Origin: Myxococcota bacterium
GTDB lineage: Bacteria; Myxococcota_A; Polyangia; Polyangiales; Houyiibacteriaceae
Assembly (NCBI GenBank): GCA_025453555.1
Contig: JALOQC010000082.1
Coordinates: 1-38,265 of the forward strand
Length of the DNA: 38,265 nucleotides
Direction: 5' to 3'
Of the stretch, positions 19,793-27,286 are shown one piece after another. A program made the position numbers and the translations under genes. Positions within the stretch are counted from its first letter, which is position 1. Each line of letters begins with the position of its first letter. Under the pieces are notes generated by a model. It searched no databases, was not told the DNA's origin, and saw nothing but the letters and a program-made list of their open reading frames with translations.

Positions 19793-19905
19793 CGTGCGCA
19801 TGACTCGTGCGCGTGAGAGCACGCGACTCCCGAGGCGCTCGGAGCGCTCGAACGATCCGTGCGAGCGCAGCGGCGCGAGAGCACGCGAACGAGGCGTCGC
19901 GTGAA

Positions 19906-20514
19906 TCAGCGCGCGCTTCGCAGCCGCTCCGCGAGCTCCCGCGCCGCGACGCCGCGATGGCTCAGACGGTTCTTCTCCTCGCTCGGCAGCTCCGCCATCG
20001 TGAGCGTCTGCCCGCGCGGCAAGAAGATCGGATCGTAACCGAAGCCGCCCGCGCCCCGCTCCGCGTGGAGGATCTCGCCTTCGCACGCGCCGCTCGCGAT
20101 TGCGATCGTCGTGCCCTCCGCGTCGACGAGCACGAGCACACATCGAAACCGCGCCGCGCGACGTGGCTCGCCCTCGAGCGTGCGCAGCAGCTTCTCGAGG
20201 TTCGCGCGATCGCCCGCGCCCTCCCCCGCGTACCGCGCCGAGTAGACTCCGGGCGCTCCGCCGAGCGCGTCGACCTCGAGCCCGCTGTCGTCCGCGAGGG
20301 CCGCGACCCCGAAGCGTCGCGCGTACGCGACCGCCTTGAGCCGCGCGTTGCCCTCGAACGTCGTCTCCGTCTCGTCGACGTCGAAGGTCGTGCCGTCGAG
20401 GTCTTCTGGCGCGAGCAGCTCGAAGGGCAAGCTCGCCAGCACCTCGCGCAGCTCCTTCAGCTTCTTGCGGTTCCCGCTCGCGAGGACCACGCGCGACGGA
20501 AGGCGCGACGTCAT
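19906..20514 (-). CDS. rdgB: XTP/dITP diphosphatase (RdgB/HAM1)
   Basis: Housecleaning NTP pyrophosphatase that hydrolyses dITP, XTP and similar non-canonical purine nucleotides, keeping them out of DNA and RNA. 202 residues, normal length. Signatures: VLASGNRKKLKELREVL (Ser/Thr-xx-Asn-xx-Lys substrate site), ALADDSGLEVDALGGAPGVY (catalytic acid loop), SARYAGEGAGD, GGFGYDPIFLP and LSHRGVAARELAE. Its ATG overlaps the TGA of rph as ATGA (20514-20511), so translation is probably coupled. The rph-rdgB pair is a classic bacterial gene order. Confidence 0.96.
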   Translation of the reverse strand: MTSRLPSRVVLASGNRKKLKELREVLASLPFELLAPEDLDGTTFDVDETETTFEGNARLKAVAYARRFGVAALADDSGLEVDALGGAPGVYSARYAGEGAGDRANLEKLLRTLEGEPRRAARFRCVLVLVDAEGTTIAIASGACEGEILHAERGAGGFGYDPIFLPRGQTLTMAELPSEEKNRLSHRGVAARELAERLRSAR

Positions 20515-21260
20515 CCGACGAGCCTCGCCAGATCGATCCCCGCCTTCTCCAGCGCCGCCTTCTGCGCGGCCACGATGCCCGGCATCGCCTTCATCGCGAG
20601 GTCCAGCATCGCGTCGATCTTCTCGCGCGGCACTGGCGCGCCCTCCGCGGTGCCCTGCACCTCCACGACCTCGTTCGTCGCGGTCGCGACCACGTTCAAA
20701 TCCACGTCCGCGTCGCGGTCCTCGACGTAGCAGAGGTCGAGCAGCGGGTAGCCGCCGAGCAGGCCCACGCTGATCGCGGCGACCGGCTTGCGGATCACGC
20801 CCGGCGCCACGAGCCCACGCGCGCGCAGCGTGTCGAGCGCCATCGCGACCGCCACCATGCCGCCCGTCACCGACGCGGTGCGCGTGCCGCCGTCCGCGTC
20901 GAGCACGTCGCAGTCGACGTTGATGGTGCGCGCGCCGATGCGGTCGAGGTTGACCGCCGCCCGCAGCGCACGGCCGATCAGCCGCTGAATCTCCGACGTG
21001 CGCCCGTCGATCGGTCCCTTGCGACCGTCACGACGCTGCCGCCGCGGGTTCGCGCACGGGTGCATCGAATACTCCGCGGTCAGCCAGCCGTGACCTTCCT
21101 TCTCGAGCCAGGGCGGCGAGCCCTCGTCGATCGACGCCGCGACCAGCACCGTCGTGCCGCCGGTCCGAACCAGCACCGAGCCCGAGGGGTTTCGCTGCAA
21201 CCCCGTCTCGATCGTCAGGGGTCGCGGGGCGTCGTGGGAGCGTCCGTCGGTGCGCGTCAT
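20511..21260 (-). CDS. rph: Ribonuclease PH
   Basis: Phosphorolytic 3'-5' exoribonuclease that trims tRNA 3' ends. 249 residues, slightly longer than the usual ~238. Signatures: RNPSGSVLVRTGGTTVLVAA, WLTAEYSMHPCA, RKGPIDGRTSEIQRLIGRAL (with the phosphate-binding Arg), INVDCDVLDADGGTRTASVT, VAAISVGLLGG and NVVATATNEVVEVQGTAEG. The start ATG 21260 gives MTRTDGRSHDAPRPL, close to the normal RNase PH start (R-x-D-G-R); an upstream GTG at 21335 is unlikely. First gene of the rph-rdgB operon, divergent from the DUF445 gene across 214 bp. Confidence 0.96.
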   Translation of the reverse strand: MTRTDGRSHDAPRPLTIETGLQRNPSGSVLVRTGGTTVLVAASIDEGSPPWLEKEGHGWLTAEYSMHPCANPRRQRRDGRKGPIDGRTSEIQRLIGRALRAAVNLDRIGARTINVDCDVLDADGGTRTASVTGGMVAVAMALDTLRARGLVAPGVIRKPVAAISVGLLGGYPLLDLCYVEDRDADVDLNVVATATNEVVEVQGTAEGAPVPREKIDAMLDLAMKAMPGIVAAQKAALEKAGIDLARLVG

Positions 21261-21474
21261 GCGGGCGTCTATACACGCAAGCGGCCCGCGTGCTCCACCG
21301 CCGGTTCGCGCAGACCACCACCTGCGGGCGCGCACGCCTCCACCGACGTCTCACGAGCACGCTGCACCGAGCCCTCCACGCCCCGTCCGGGGAGCCCGGA
21401 CTCCGCTCGTAAGTCAGCGATTGTCGAATGAAATCGATTGACGTTTCGCCTGCGGCGGAGCATTCCAGGGCCCC

Positions 21475-22686
21475 GTGGGCATCATCGATCGGATCGCCGC
21501 GGACTGGCTCGTCCTCACCATCCCCGTCGTCAGCGCGTTCATCGGTTGGTTCACCAACCTCGTCGCGATCAAGATGATGTTCTATCCGACGGAGTTCGTG
21601 GGCATCCGCCCCTTCCTCGGGTGGCAGGGCATCGTCCCCGCGAACGCGCGCCGCCTCGCGAAGATGTCGACGCGGCTCATCCTCACGAAGCTGCTCAGCC
21701 TCGAAGAGCTCTTCGCGCCCTTCAAGGGCGAAGCGTTCGCCAAGAACCTCGCGCCGGTGGTCGAGGAGATCACCCAGCAGGTCATCGACGAGGTCGCCAC
21801 CAAACGCGCCCCGATGATGTGGCAGAACGCGGGCGAGTTCATGCAGAACCAGATCCGCGACAAGATCCGCGAAGAAGTGCGCGGTGTCGCGATCAAGATC
21901 GTCGACGACTTCTCGAAAGACATCACCGAGATCCTCGACCTCGAGAAAGTCGTCGTGGAGGCGATCGAAGAAGACAAGCGCCTCATGAGCCTGATGTTCC
22001 TCCAGGTCGGCAGCGCGGAGTTCAAGTTCATCGAGGTCAGCGGCGCCTACTTCGGTTTCCTCTTCGGCATCCCGCAGATGTTGGTCTGGGTCTACTACCC
22101 CGCCGATTGGAGCCTTCCGCTGGCTGGTTTCGTCGTCGGCTACGCGACCAACTGGATCGCGCTCCGCATGATCTTCAGCCCGCGTGAGCCGAAGAAGTTC
22201 GGCCCCTTCACGCTCCACGGTCTCTTCCACAAACGGCAGAAGGAAGTCTCGGCGGAGTTCTCGAAGCTCACCGCCGGCAAGGTCCTCAACGCCGACAACA
22301 TCACCAAGACCGTCACGCAGGGCCCGAGCGCGGAGAAGATCCGCGCCATCGTCGAGAACCGCGTCAACGAGCTCATCGACAAGTACCTCGCGCACCCGAT
22401 GGCGGCGATGCTCGTCCCCGAGGCCGACCGCCCCGCGCTCCGCGAGGAGCTCCTCGGGCGCATCCAAGACGAGCTCCCGAAGCCGGGCGGCCTGCTCCAC
22501 ACCTTCGCGGGCAAGGCGGTCGACATCGGCGACGAGATCCAGACGCGCATGGAGAAGCTCCCGCCGGACGAGTTCGAGGGCGTCCTCCGCCCCGCGTTCC
22601 AGCAGGACGAGTGGAAGCTCATCCTCGCGGGCGCCGTCCTCGGCGTGGTCGCGGGCGCGCTCCAGGTCCTCTACGTCTTCAGTTGA
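21475..22686 (+). CDS. DUF445 family membrane protein
   Basis: A 403-residue protein of the DUF445 (YheB/YjiN) family; function unknown in bacteria. It has a hydrophobic N-terminus (DWLVLTIPVVSAFIGWFTN), a central hydrophobic hairpin (VSGAYFGFLFGIPQMLVWVY and LPLAGFVVGYATNWIAL), and a C-terminal helix (LILAGAVLGVVAGALQVLYV). The family hallmark TN-x-x-A-[IL]-[KR]-M-x-F-x-P occurs twice: GWFTNLVAIKMMFYP near residue 30 and GYATNWIALRMIFSP near residue 230, followed by FGPFTLHGLFHKRQKE. Long helical segments lie between. The start is a GTG at 21475 with AGGG just upstream; no ATG is available ahead of the first helix. Divergent from rph, followed by tRNA-Leu. Confidence 0.92.
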   Translation: MGIIDRIAADWLVLTIPVVSAFIGWFTNLVAIKMMFYPTEFVGIRPFLGWQGIVPANARRLAKMSTRLILTKLLSLEELFAPFKGEAFAKNLAPVVEEITQQVIDEVATKRAPMMWQNAGEFMQNQIRDKIREEVRGVAIKIVDDFSKDITEILDLEKVVVEAIEEDKRLMSLMFLQVGSAEFKFIEVSGAYFGFLFGIPQMLVWVYYPADWSLPLAGFVVGYATNWIALRMIFSPREPKKFGPFTLHGLFHKRQKEVSAEFSKLTAGKVLNADNITKTVTQGPSAEKIRAIVENRVNELIDKYLAHPMAAMLVPEADRPALREELLGRIQDELPKPGGLLHTFAGKAVDIGDEIQTRMEKLPPDEFEGVLRPAFQQDEWKLILAGAVLGVVAGALQVLYVFS

Positions 22687-22728
22687 TTCGGTTCTCTTCT
22701 TTCTTTCGACGAAGTCGCGCGAGCCCCT

Positions 22729-22756
22729 TTGCGACCTCGTCGAGACGCGCTACATG
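22729..22756 (+). promoter_or_regulatory. Possible tRNA-Leu promoter
   Basis: TTGCGA (22729-22734) and TACATG (22751-22756) are 16 bp apart and end 10 bp before the tRNA gene. This is a weak sigma-70-like match whose main support is position. Confidence 0.35.
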
Positions 22757-22766
22757 TGCGCGCCCT

Positions 22767-22849
<83 letters not shown>

Positions 22850-23018
22850 CCCAGGTGAACGTGCGAAGCGACGCTCGTCGCGCGAGCACATCGACTCGAG
22901 ACGCGAGCTCGGCATTCGAGCTCGACGCGTGCGGGTCGAACTCTCGCGCGAATGCAAGCTCGCGAAGCGCCCGCCGCCGCCGCTGGCCGAACCGCACGCG
23001 GTCTGGCATCCCGCGGGG

Positions 23019-23987
23019 ATGCGTCGCTTCTTGATCGTTGCGCTCCTCGCGGGTTGTCCTTCGCCATCGCACCCCGTGCCGGTCTACGAGTCGGACGAGG
23101 GCTCTTCGGCACCGACCTCGTCGACCGCATCGACGAACGCGGCGAACACGGCGCCCGAGCCTCTGCTGCCCGCCCCGACCTCCGTCGCACGGCCGTTCTT
23201 CTACGAGATCCGCGCCACCCGTCCCGACGTGCCGCCCTCGTATGCGCTCGCGACGCTCGGACGCGGTGCGCGGCTCGACGAAGCGCTGCCCACGCGGCTG
23301 CACGATCGACTGCATGCCGCACGCGTGGTGGTGGTCCCGACCGACCTCGGGGGCGACGTGCTCGTAGGCGACGCTCAGCGTGTCGGCCTCCTGCGGCGCG
23401 GTACGGGGTCCGACTTCTACCCACCGCTCGTCTGGCAGTCGCTCACCCACGAGCTGCGCGAGTCGGTCTCGCTCGATCAGCTCCGCGCCACGCGGCCGTT
23501 CCTGCATTTCGCTCCGCTCGCGGTCCATCGCGCACGCACGCTGCTGCCCGAGGCGCCCAACTCGATGGACACCGAGCTCTTCGCGTACGCGCGCGAGCGC
23601 GGTCTGTCGTTGCGGCCGCTCGGGAGTCCGATCGACGAGCTGCGCATGCTCGGCGCCGCGTCCGATCGAGAGGTTGCGGCGCTCGTGACGCTGTGGATTC
23701 AGCGCCCCGAAGTGCTCGAACGGGACCTGCGCGGGATGCGCGAGGCTTACCTCTCGGGGGACGAAGCACGCATGCTGGAGGAGTTCGCAGACCCCGACGA
23801 GCGCGCGGTCGCGCCGAGCTTCTATCGCACCGTCGAGCGCCGACCGAGCACGTGGGTCCGTCCGATCCGTCGCGAGCTCGACGAAGGCAACGCGTTCCTC
23901 GCGCTTCCCTTCCGCGCGCTGCTCGGCCCCGACGGGATCTTCGAGAAGCTCCGCGCCGCGGGCTACGCGATCACGCGCGTGGAGTGA
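23019..23987 (+). CDS. TraB/GumN-like lipoprotein, apparently catalytically degenerate
   Basis: A 322-residue protein. MRRFLIVALLAGC is a textbook lipoprotein signal (lipid Cys 13), then a Ser/Thr/Ala linker to about residue 55. The rest follows the TraB/GumN layout: FFYEIRATRPDVPPSYALAT then LGRGARLDEALPTRLHDRL at the N-terminal half, LRMLGAASDREVAALVTLWI and YLSGDEARMLEEF in the helical middle, and NAFLALPFRALLGPDGIFEK plus LRAAGYAITRVE at the end. In active members the first region has GT-x-H and the last has G-x-x-H-L-x-G; here these read TLGRG and ALPFRALLG, with no His in either. It may be a binding or scaffold protein. ATG 23019 starts the signal peptide and has GGGG just upstream. It converges on the TPR gene with 7 bp between stops. 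Confidence 0.72.
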   Translation: MRRFLIVALLAGCPSPSHPVPVYESDEGSSAPTSSTASTNAANTAPEPLLPAPTSVARPFFYEIRATRPDVPPSYALATLGRGARLDEALPTRLHDRLHAARVVVVPTDLGGDVLVGDAQRVGLLRRGTGSDFYPPLVWQSLTHELRESVSLDQLRATRPFLHFAPLAVHRARTLLPEAPNSMDTELFAYARERGLSLRPLGSPIDELRMLGAASDREVAALVTLWIQRPEVLERDLRGMREAYLSGDEARMLEEFADPDERAVAPSFYRTVERRPSTWVRPIRRELDEGNAFLALPFRALLGPDGIFEKLRAAGYAITRVE

Positions 23988-23994
23988 CGTTGCT

Positions 23995-25302
23995 TCAGTG
24001 CGTGCCCGCGCGCTGGCGCACCGGCGCACGCGGCGCGGCCTGCCGAACTTCCGCGAGCGCCCGCTCGACCCGCGCGCGGTCTTCGAGCTGCCCACGGAGT
24101 GCCCGCTCGTAGCGCTGCGCCGCGCCCGCGCGATCGCCACGCAGGCGGAGCGCGTCGCCGTAGAGCGCGTGGGCCTGCGGGAGCTCCGGGTGCACGCGCA
24201 GGAGGCGATCGAGGAAGCCCGTCGCGAGCACGTCGCGCTCTTGGCGGAGCGCGAGACCCGCGGCCTTCAGCAGGCCCGTCGGGTTGCGCGGATCGAGGTT
24301 CGCGGCCTCGGAGTAGTGCTCGAACGCGTCCTGAGTGAGCCCGCGCGCCTCGTCGAGCTCGCCGAGCGCGATCTGTGCGCCCGCGAGGTTCGGCACCAGC
24401 TCCAGCGCGCGCAGGTACGCGGCTTCTGCGCCCGCGTCGTCACCCTCCGCCGCGAGCACGCGACCGAGCCCGACCTGCGCGTCCGCGTTCCGCGAGTCCT
24501 GCGCGATCGCCGCCTGGAAGTGCGTGCGCGCCGACGCGCGATCGCCCGCCGCGAGCTCGTGCTCTGCGAGCGCCACCAACGCGGCGCCCCAACGCGGCCG
24601 CACCTGCACCGCGCGCGTGAGCAACGCTTGGCCCTCCGCGCCCGGCGTGCGCCGCCCGAGCTCGTACCAGACCTCGGGCACCCCCGCGTCCTTCCGGTTC
24701 GCGTCCTGGAGCTGCGCACGCGCGTCGGCGTCGCGGCCCGCGTTCGCGAAGAGCAGCGCGAGCCCGAGGTGCGGCTCGAAGCGCGCGCCGTCGATTGCGA
24801 TCGCACGGCGGTACGCGGTCTCGGCCTCGCCGACCTCGAAGCGCAAGCGGTTGGCGTCGCCGAGCGCGAGCCAATGCTCGAAGAGTGAATCACCACCCGC
24901 CGCCGCCGAAGCCTCGAGCTCCTCGAAGGCGCGACCGCTTCGGTTCCAGACCAGGAACGCGCGCGCGCGGCACACGTGCGTCAGCGCCGCACGGGCTTCT
25001 TTGCGCTCCAGCGTGCGACACGCGTTGCGGGCGCGGCGGTAGTCGCCCTCCGCGAAGGTCACGCTCGCGACCTCGTAGAGCGCTTCGAGCGAGCCGTCGC
25101 GCAGCCGCGCGGCCTGGGTCAGCGCGCGCTCCGCCTCGCGGTAGCGACCGGCACGCGCGAGGGCGCGACCGTGGGCGCGCTGCGCGTCGGCGTCGCGCGG
25201 GCTCTGACGCGCGGCCGCGGTGAGCGCGTCGAGGTCGGTCGGAGATTGCGCGAGCGCGGGGGACGCGAGCGCGGCGACGAGGAGGAACGAAGGCAGACGC
25301 AT
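23995..25302 (-). CDS. Exported TPR-repeat protein
   Basis: A 435-residue protein with a Sec signal peptide (MRLPSFLLVAALASPALAQ). The rest is a row of TPR hairpins, for example HGRALARAGRYREAERALTQ, EHELAAGDRASARTHFQAAI, GLGRVLAAEGDDAGAEAAYL and YGDALRLRGDRAGAAQRYER. About ten units run to the C-terminus. The A/G/Y/A pattern of TPRs is regular in the second half and looser in the first. It is probably a periplasmic or outer-membrane-associated scaffold. bamD, another TPR-type envelope protein, lies upstream on the same strand, but 458 bp with a tandem array separates them. Partner and role unknown. Confidence 0.88.
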   Translation of the reverse strand: MRLPSFLLVAALASPALAQSPTDLDALTAAARQSPRDADAQRAHGRALARAGRYREAERALTQAARLRDGSLEALYEVASVTFAEGDYRRARNACRTLERKEARAALTHVCRARAFLVWNRSGRAFEELEASAAAGGDSLFEHWLALGDANRLRFEVGEAETAYRRAIAIDGARFEPHLGLALLFANAGRDADARAQLQDANRKDAGVPEVWYELGRRTPGAEGQALLTRAVQVRPRWGAALVALAEHELAAGDRASARTHFQAAIAQDSRNADAQVGLGRVLAAEGDDAGAEAAYLRALELVPNLAGAQIALGELDEARGLTQDAFEHYSEAANLDPRNPTGLLKAAGLALRQERDVLATGFLDRLLRVHPELPQAHALYGDALRLRGDRAGAAQRYERALRGQLEDRARVERALAEVRQAAPRAPVRQRAGTH

Positions 25303-25760
25303 GGAGGTGCCGTGAGTGGCCGAAGGCTTCGTGCTTCGGGCAGGAACGAGAGACCGAGCGCCTCGCGACGCGCGGAGAGCCCGGCAGACGCGACAGACGC
25401 GCTGGATGTTCAAGGTGGGGTGTTCAAGGTACACCGGTCGGGCGGCGCGATCTGCGTTTGTGGCGGCGGGCCCGCTGCACGACGTGTCCGTCGCGGTTCA
25501 CGGCGCCGAACGTGAAGGTCGTCGTCGTGGTGGTGGTCGTGGTCGCGAACGGGGACGTGAACGCTGAGGCGTTTGCGCGAAGGTCGGTGCGACGCTTTCG
25601 TTGACCTCGCCGTCGCCGCCCACGTCAACGCTCACGTCAACGCTCACGTCAACGCTCACGTCAACGCTCACGTCAACGCTCACGTCACGCATGATCCGCA
25701 GCTTCGCAGTGCGCGTCAGCCCCGAAACGGCTCACGTGCTGGCTGACTCTCGGCGGACTC
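25303..25760. other. Intergenic region with low-complexity DNA
   Basis: 458 bp between bamD and the TPR gene (both minus strand). No gene I would support. It contains a direct repeat GTGTTCAAGGT (about 25407-25432), a GTGGTGGTCGTGGTCG stretch (25525-25560), the inverted repeat TTCACG/CGTGAA (25497-25516), and the 12-bp array listed separately. The TPR gene promoter must lie here. Confidence 0.5.
25621..25690. repeat. 12-bp tandem repeat, five full copies plus a partial one
   Basis: Five perfect copies of CACGTCAACGCT (25621-25680) followed by CACGTCACGC. The copies are identical. On the minus strand the 12-bp unit would read as Ser-Val-Asp-Val repeats in a 64-codon open frame starting at 25692, which I do not consider a gene without further support. 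Confidence 0.93.
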
Positions 25761-26552
25761 TCAGCTCCCGAGCTCGGCCAACCGGGTCCGCGCGTCGCCC
25801 GCTTCCTCGGCCTCCGGGAACCGCGTCACCAGCTCTTCGTAGGCCTGCCGCGCCTCCGCGACCTCGCCGGTTTGACGATGCACGTCGCCGAGGAGCAGCA
25901 GCGCTTCGGCTTCGAGCCCGCTGCCGTCGTAGGAGCCGAGCAGCGTGCGCAGTCGCAGGATCACCGCGCCGTACGCGTCGCGACGCAGGTAGAAGCGCGC
26001 CGCGTAGAGCTCGTGCTGCGCGAGGAAACGCAGGCACTTCACGATCATCGGCTGCGCCTCGGCGACGCGGTCGTCCTCCGGGAAGTCGAGCACGAAGCGC
26101 CGGAGCTGACGCAGCGCCTCCAGGGTCGGGCCCTGGTCGCGCTCGTGGGTCGGCGGCGAGAGCAGCCACTCGTCGGGGATCTGCTCGAAGTGCGCCTCCG
26201 CGATGCGGAAACGCGCGTAGGCGATCTCCGGATGCGACGGGCGAAAGCGCACGAACTGCCGGTAGGCCGCGATCGCCTCCGCCCACTCCTTCGCCTTCAT
26301 CTTGCAGTCCGCGAGGCGCAGCTCCGAGAGCGCGGCAAAGCGGCTGTAGGGGAAGTCGCGGCGAATCGCGGAGAACATCGGCTCCGCCGCGAGGCAGTCG
26401 TCGTCGCGGAACTCGAGCAGCGCGGCCTCGTAGGCCCCGCGCGCGTCGCGTCCGTAGCTCAGCGCGCTGCGCCCCTCGCCCGAGGTGTTGGTCTCGCAGG
26501 TCGCCCCGAGGCAGAGCAGCGAGAGCAGCGGGATCGTGAGCAGGCGGCGCAT
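25761..26552 (-). CDS. bamD: Outer membrane protein assembly factor BamD
   Basis: TPR lipoprotein of the BAM complex that inserts beta-barrel proteins into the outer membrane. 263 residues, normal length. The N-terminus MRRLLTIPLLSLLCLGATC is lipoprotein-like, with candidate lipid Cys at 14 or 19, neither a perfect lipobox. TPR units follow: ALLEFRDDDCLAAEPMFSAI then FPYSRFAALSELRLADCKMK; WAEAIAAYRQFVRFRPSHPE and IAYARFRIAEAHFEQIP; LEALRQLRRFVLDFPEDDRV; and a last pair, AEALLLLGDVHRQTGEVAEA and YEELVTRFPEAEEA. The P-YS-RFA and HPE-x-x-YA-x-FR-x-A motifs are the usual BamD/ComL fingerprints. ATG 26552 starts the signal sequence. It is divergent from the peroxiredoxin gene across 140 bp. bamD near recN is seen in other genomes, but here they are 25 kb apart. 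Confidence 0.9.
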   Translation of the reverse strand: MRRLLTIPLLSLLCLGATCETNTSGEGRSALSYGRDARGAYEAALLEFRDDDCLAAEPMFSAIRRDFPYSRFAALSELRLADCKMKAKEWAEAIAAYRQFVRFRPSHPEIAYARFRIAEAHFEQIPDEWLLSPPTHERDQGPTLEALRQLRRFVLDFPEDDRVAEAQPMIVKCLRFLAQHELYAARFYLRRDAYGAVILRLRTLLGSYDGSGLEAEALLLLGDVHRQTGEVAEARQAYEELVTRFPEAEEAGDARTRLAELGS

Positions 26553-26692
26553 CGGCCCGTCGAGGTAGCGCAGCGCTCGGCCCTGCACAAGCGAGCGGCG
26601 GTCGACCGCTCGCGCGGCCTGGAGCCGTGCCCCAACCGTCGGAAGGCGCCTCCCGGCTTGCACCCACGAACGCACGGCACCACGACCCGCCC

Positions 26693-27214
26693 ATGCGTGC
26701 AGCTCCCGTGGTCGTCTCACTCGTTCTCTCGCTCCTCGCCTGCGGAGGCACCCAGAGCGAGTCGTCGACCGAGCCACGCGTGGGCGCGCGTGCTCCCGAA
26801 TTCGAGGTGCTCGACCACACCGGCCAGACGCGCACCCTCGGCGAGCATGCGGGCAAGATCGTCGTTCTCTACTTCTACCCGCGCGACGCCACCCCCGGCT
26901 GCACCACCGAAGCCTGCGCCTTCCGCGACGCCTGGGATCGCATGCAGGCCGCCGGTGCGGTCGTGCTCGGTGTCTCCACCGACGACGTCGACTCCCACCG
27001 CGCGTTCGTGGAGGAGCACGAGCTGCCCTTCGCGCTCCTCGCCGACACCGACGGCCGCATCGCCCAGTCCTACGGAGTCCCGGTGCGGATGAACTACGCC
27101 AAGCGCATGACGTTCGTGATCGACGGCGAGGGCCTCATCCGCCGCGTCTTCGAAGAGGTCGACCCCGCGGTGCACGTGGACGAGGTACTCGCGGTGATCG
27201 ACGAGCTGCGCTGA
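26693..27214 (+). CDS. bcp: Lipoprotein peroxiredoxin of the Bcp/PrxQ type
   Basis: Thiol peroxidase of 173 residues that reduces hydroperoxides. MRAAPVVVSLVLSLLACGG is a lipoprotein signal (lipid Cys 17), so this copy works in the envelope; most Bcp proteins are cytoplasmic. The thioredoxin-fold domain has VGARAPEFEVLDHTGQTRTL, IVVLYFYPRDATPGCTTEAC with the peroxidatic Cys at 70 and a second Cys five residues on (75), the PrxQ resolving position, then GVSTDDVDSHRAFVEEHELP, LLADTDGRIAQSYGV and MTFVIDGEGLIRRVFEEVDP. ATG 26693 starts the signal. It is divergent from bamD. The envelope location implies a periplasmic electron donor, not identified here. Confidence 0.93.
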   Translation: MRAAPVVVSLVLSLLACGGTQSESSTEPRVGARAPEFEVLDHTGQTRTLGEHAGKIVVLYFYPRDATPGCTTEACAFRDAWDRMQAAGAVVLGVSTDDVDSHRAFVEEHELPFALLADTDGRIAQSYGVPVRMNYAKRMTFVIDGEGLIRRVFEEVDPAVHVDEVLAVIDELR

Positions 27215-27286
27215 TCACGCTTGACGGCCACTGACTCGTCAGCCTCCGACGAGCGGTTCGCCGAGGCGGTCCCAGGAGACGGCCGC

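Noticed and set aside
25498..25692. Small gene encoding a Ser-Val-Asp-Val repeat protein
   Set aside because: Only the repeat gives it any pattern; the rest is Arg/Pro low-complexity translation typical of a non-coding frame. Listed as a repeat instead.
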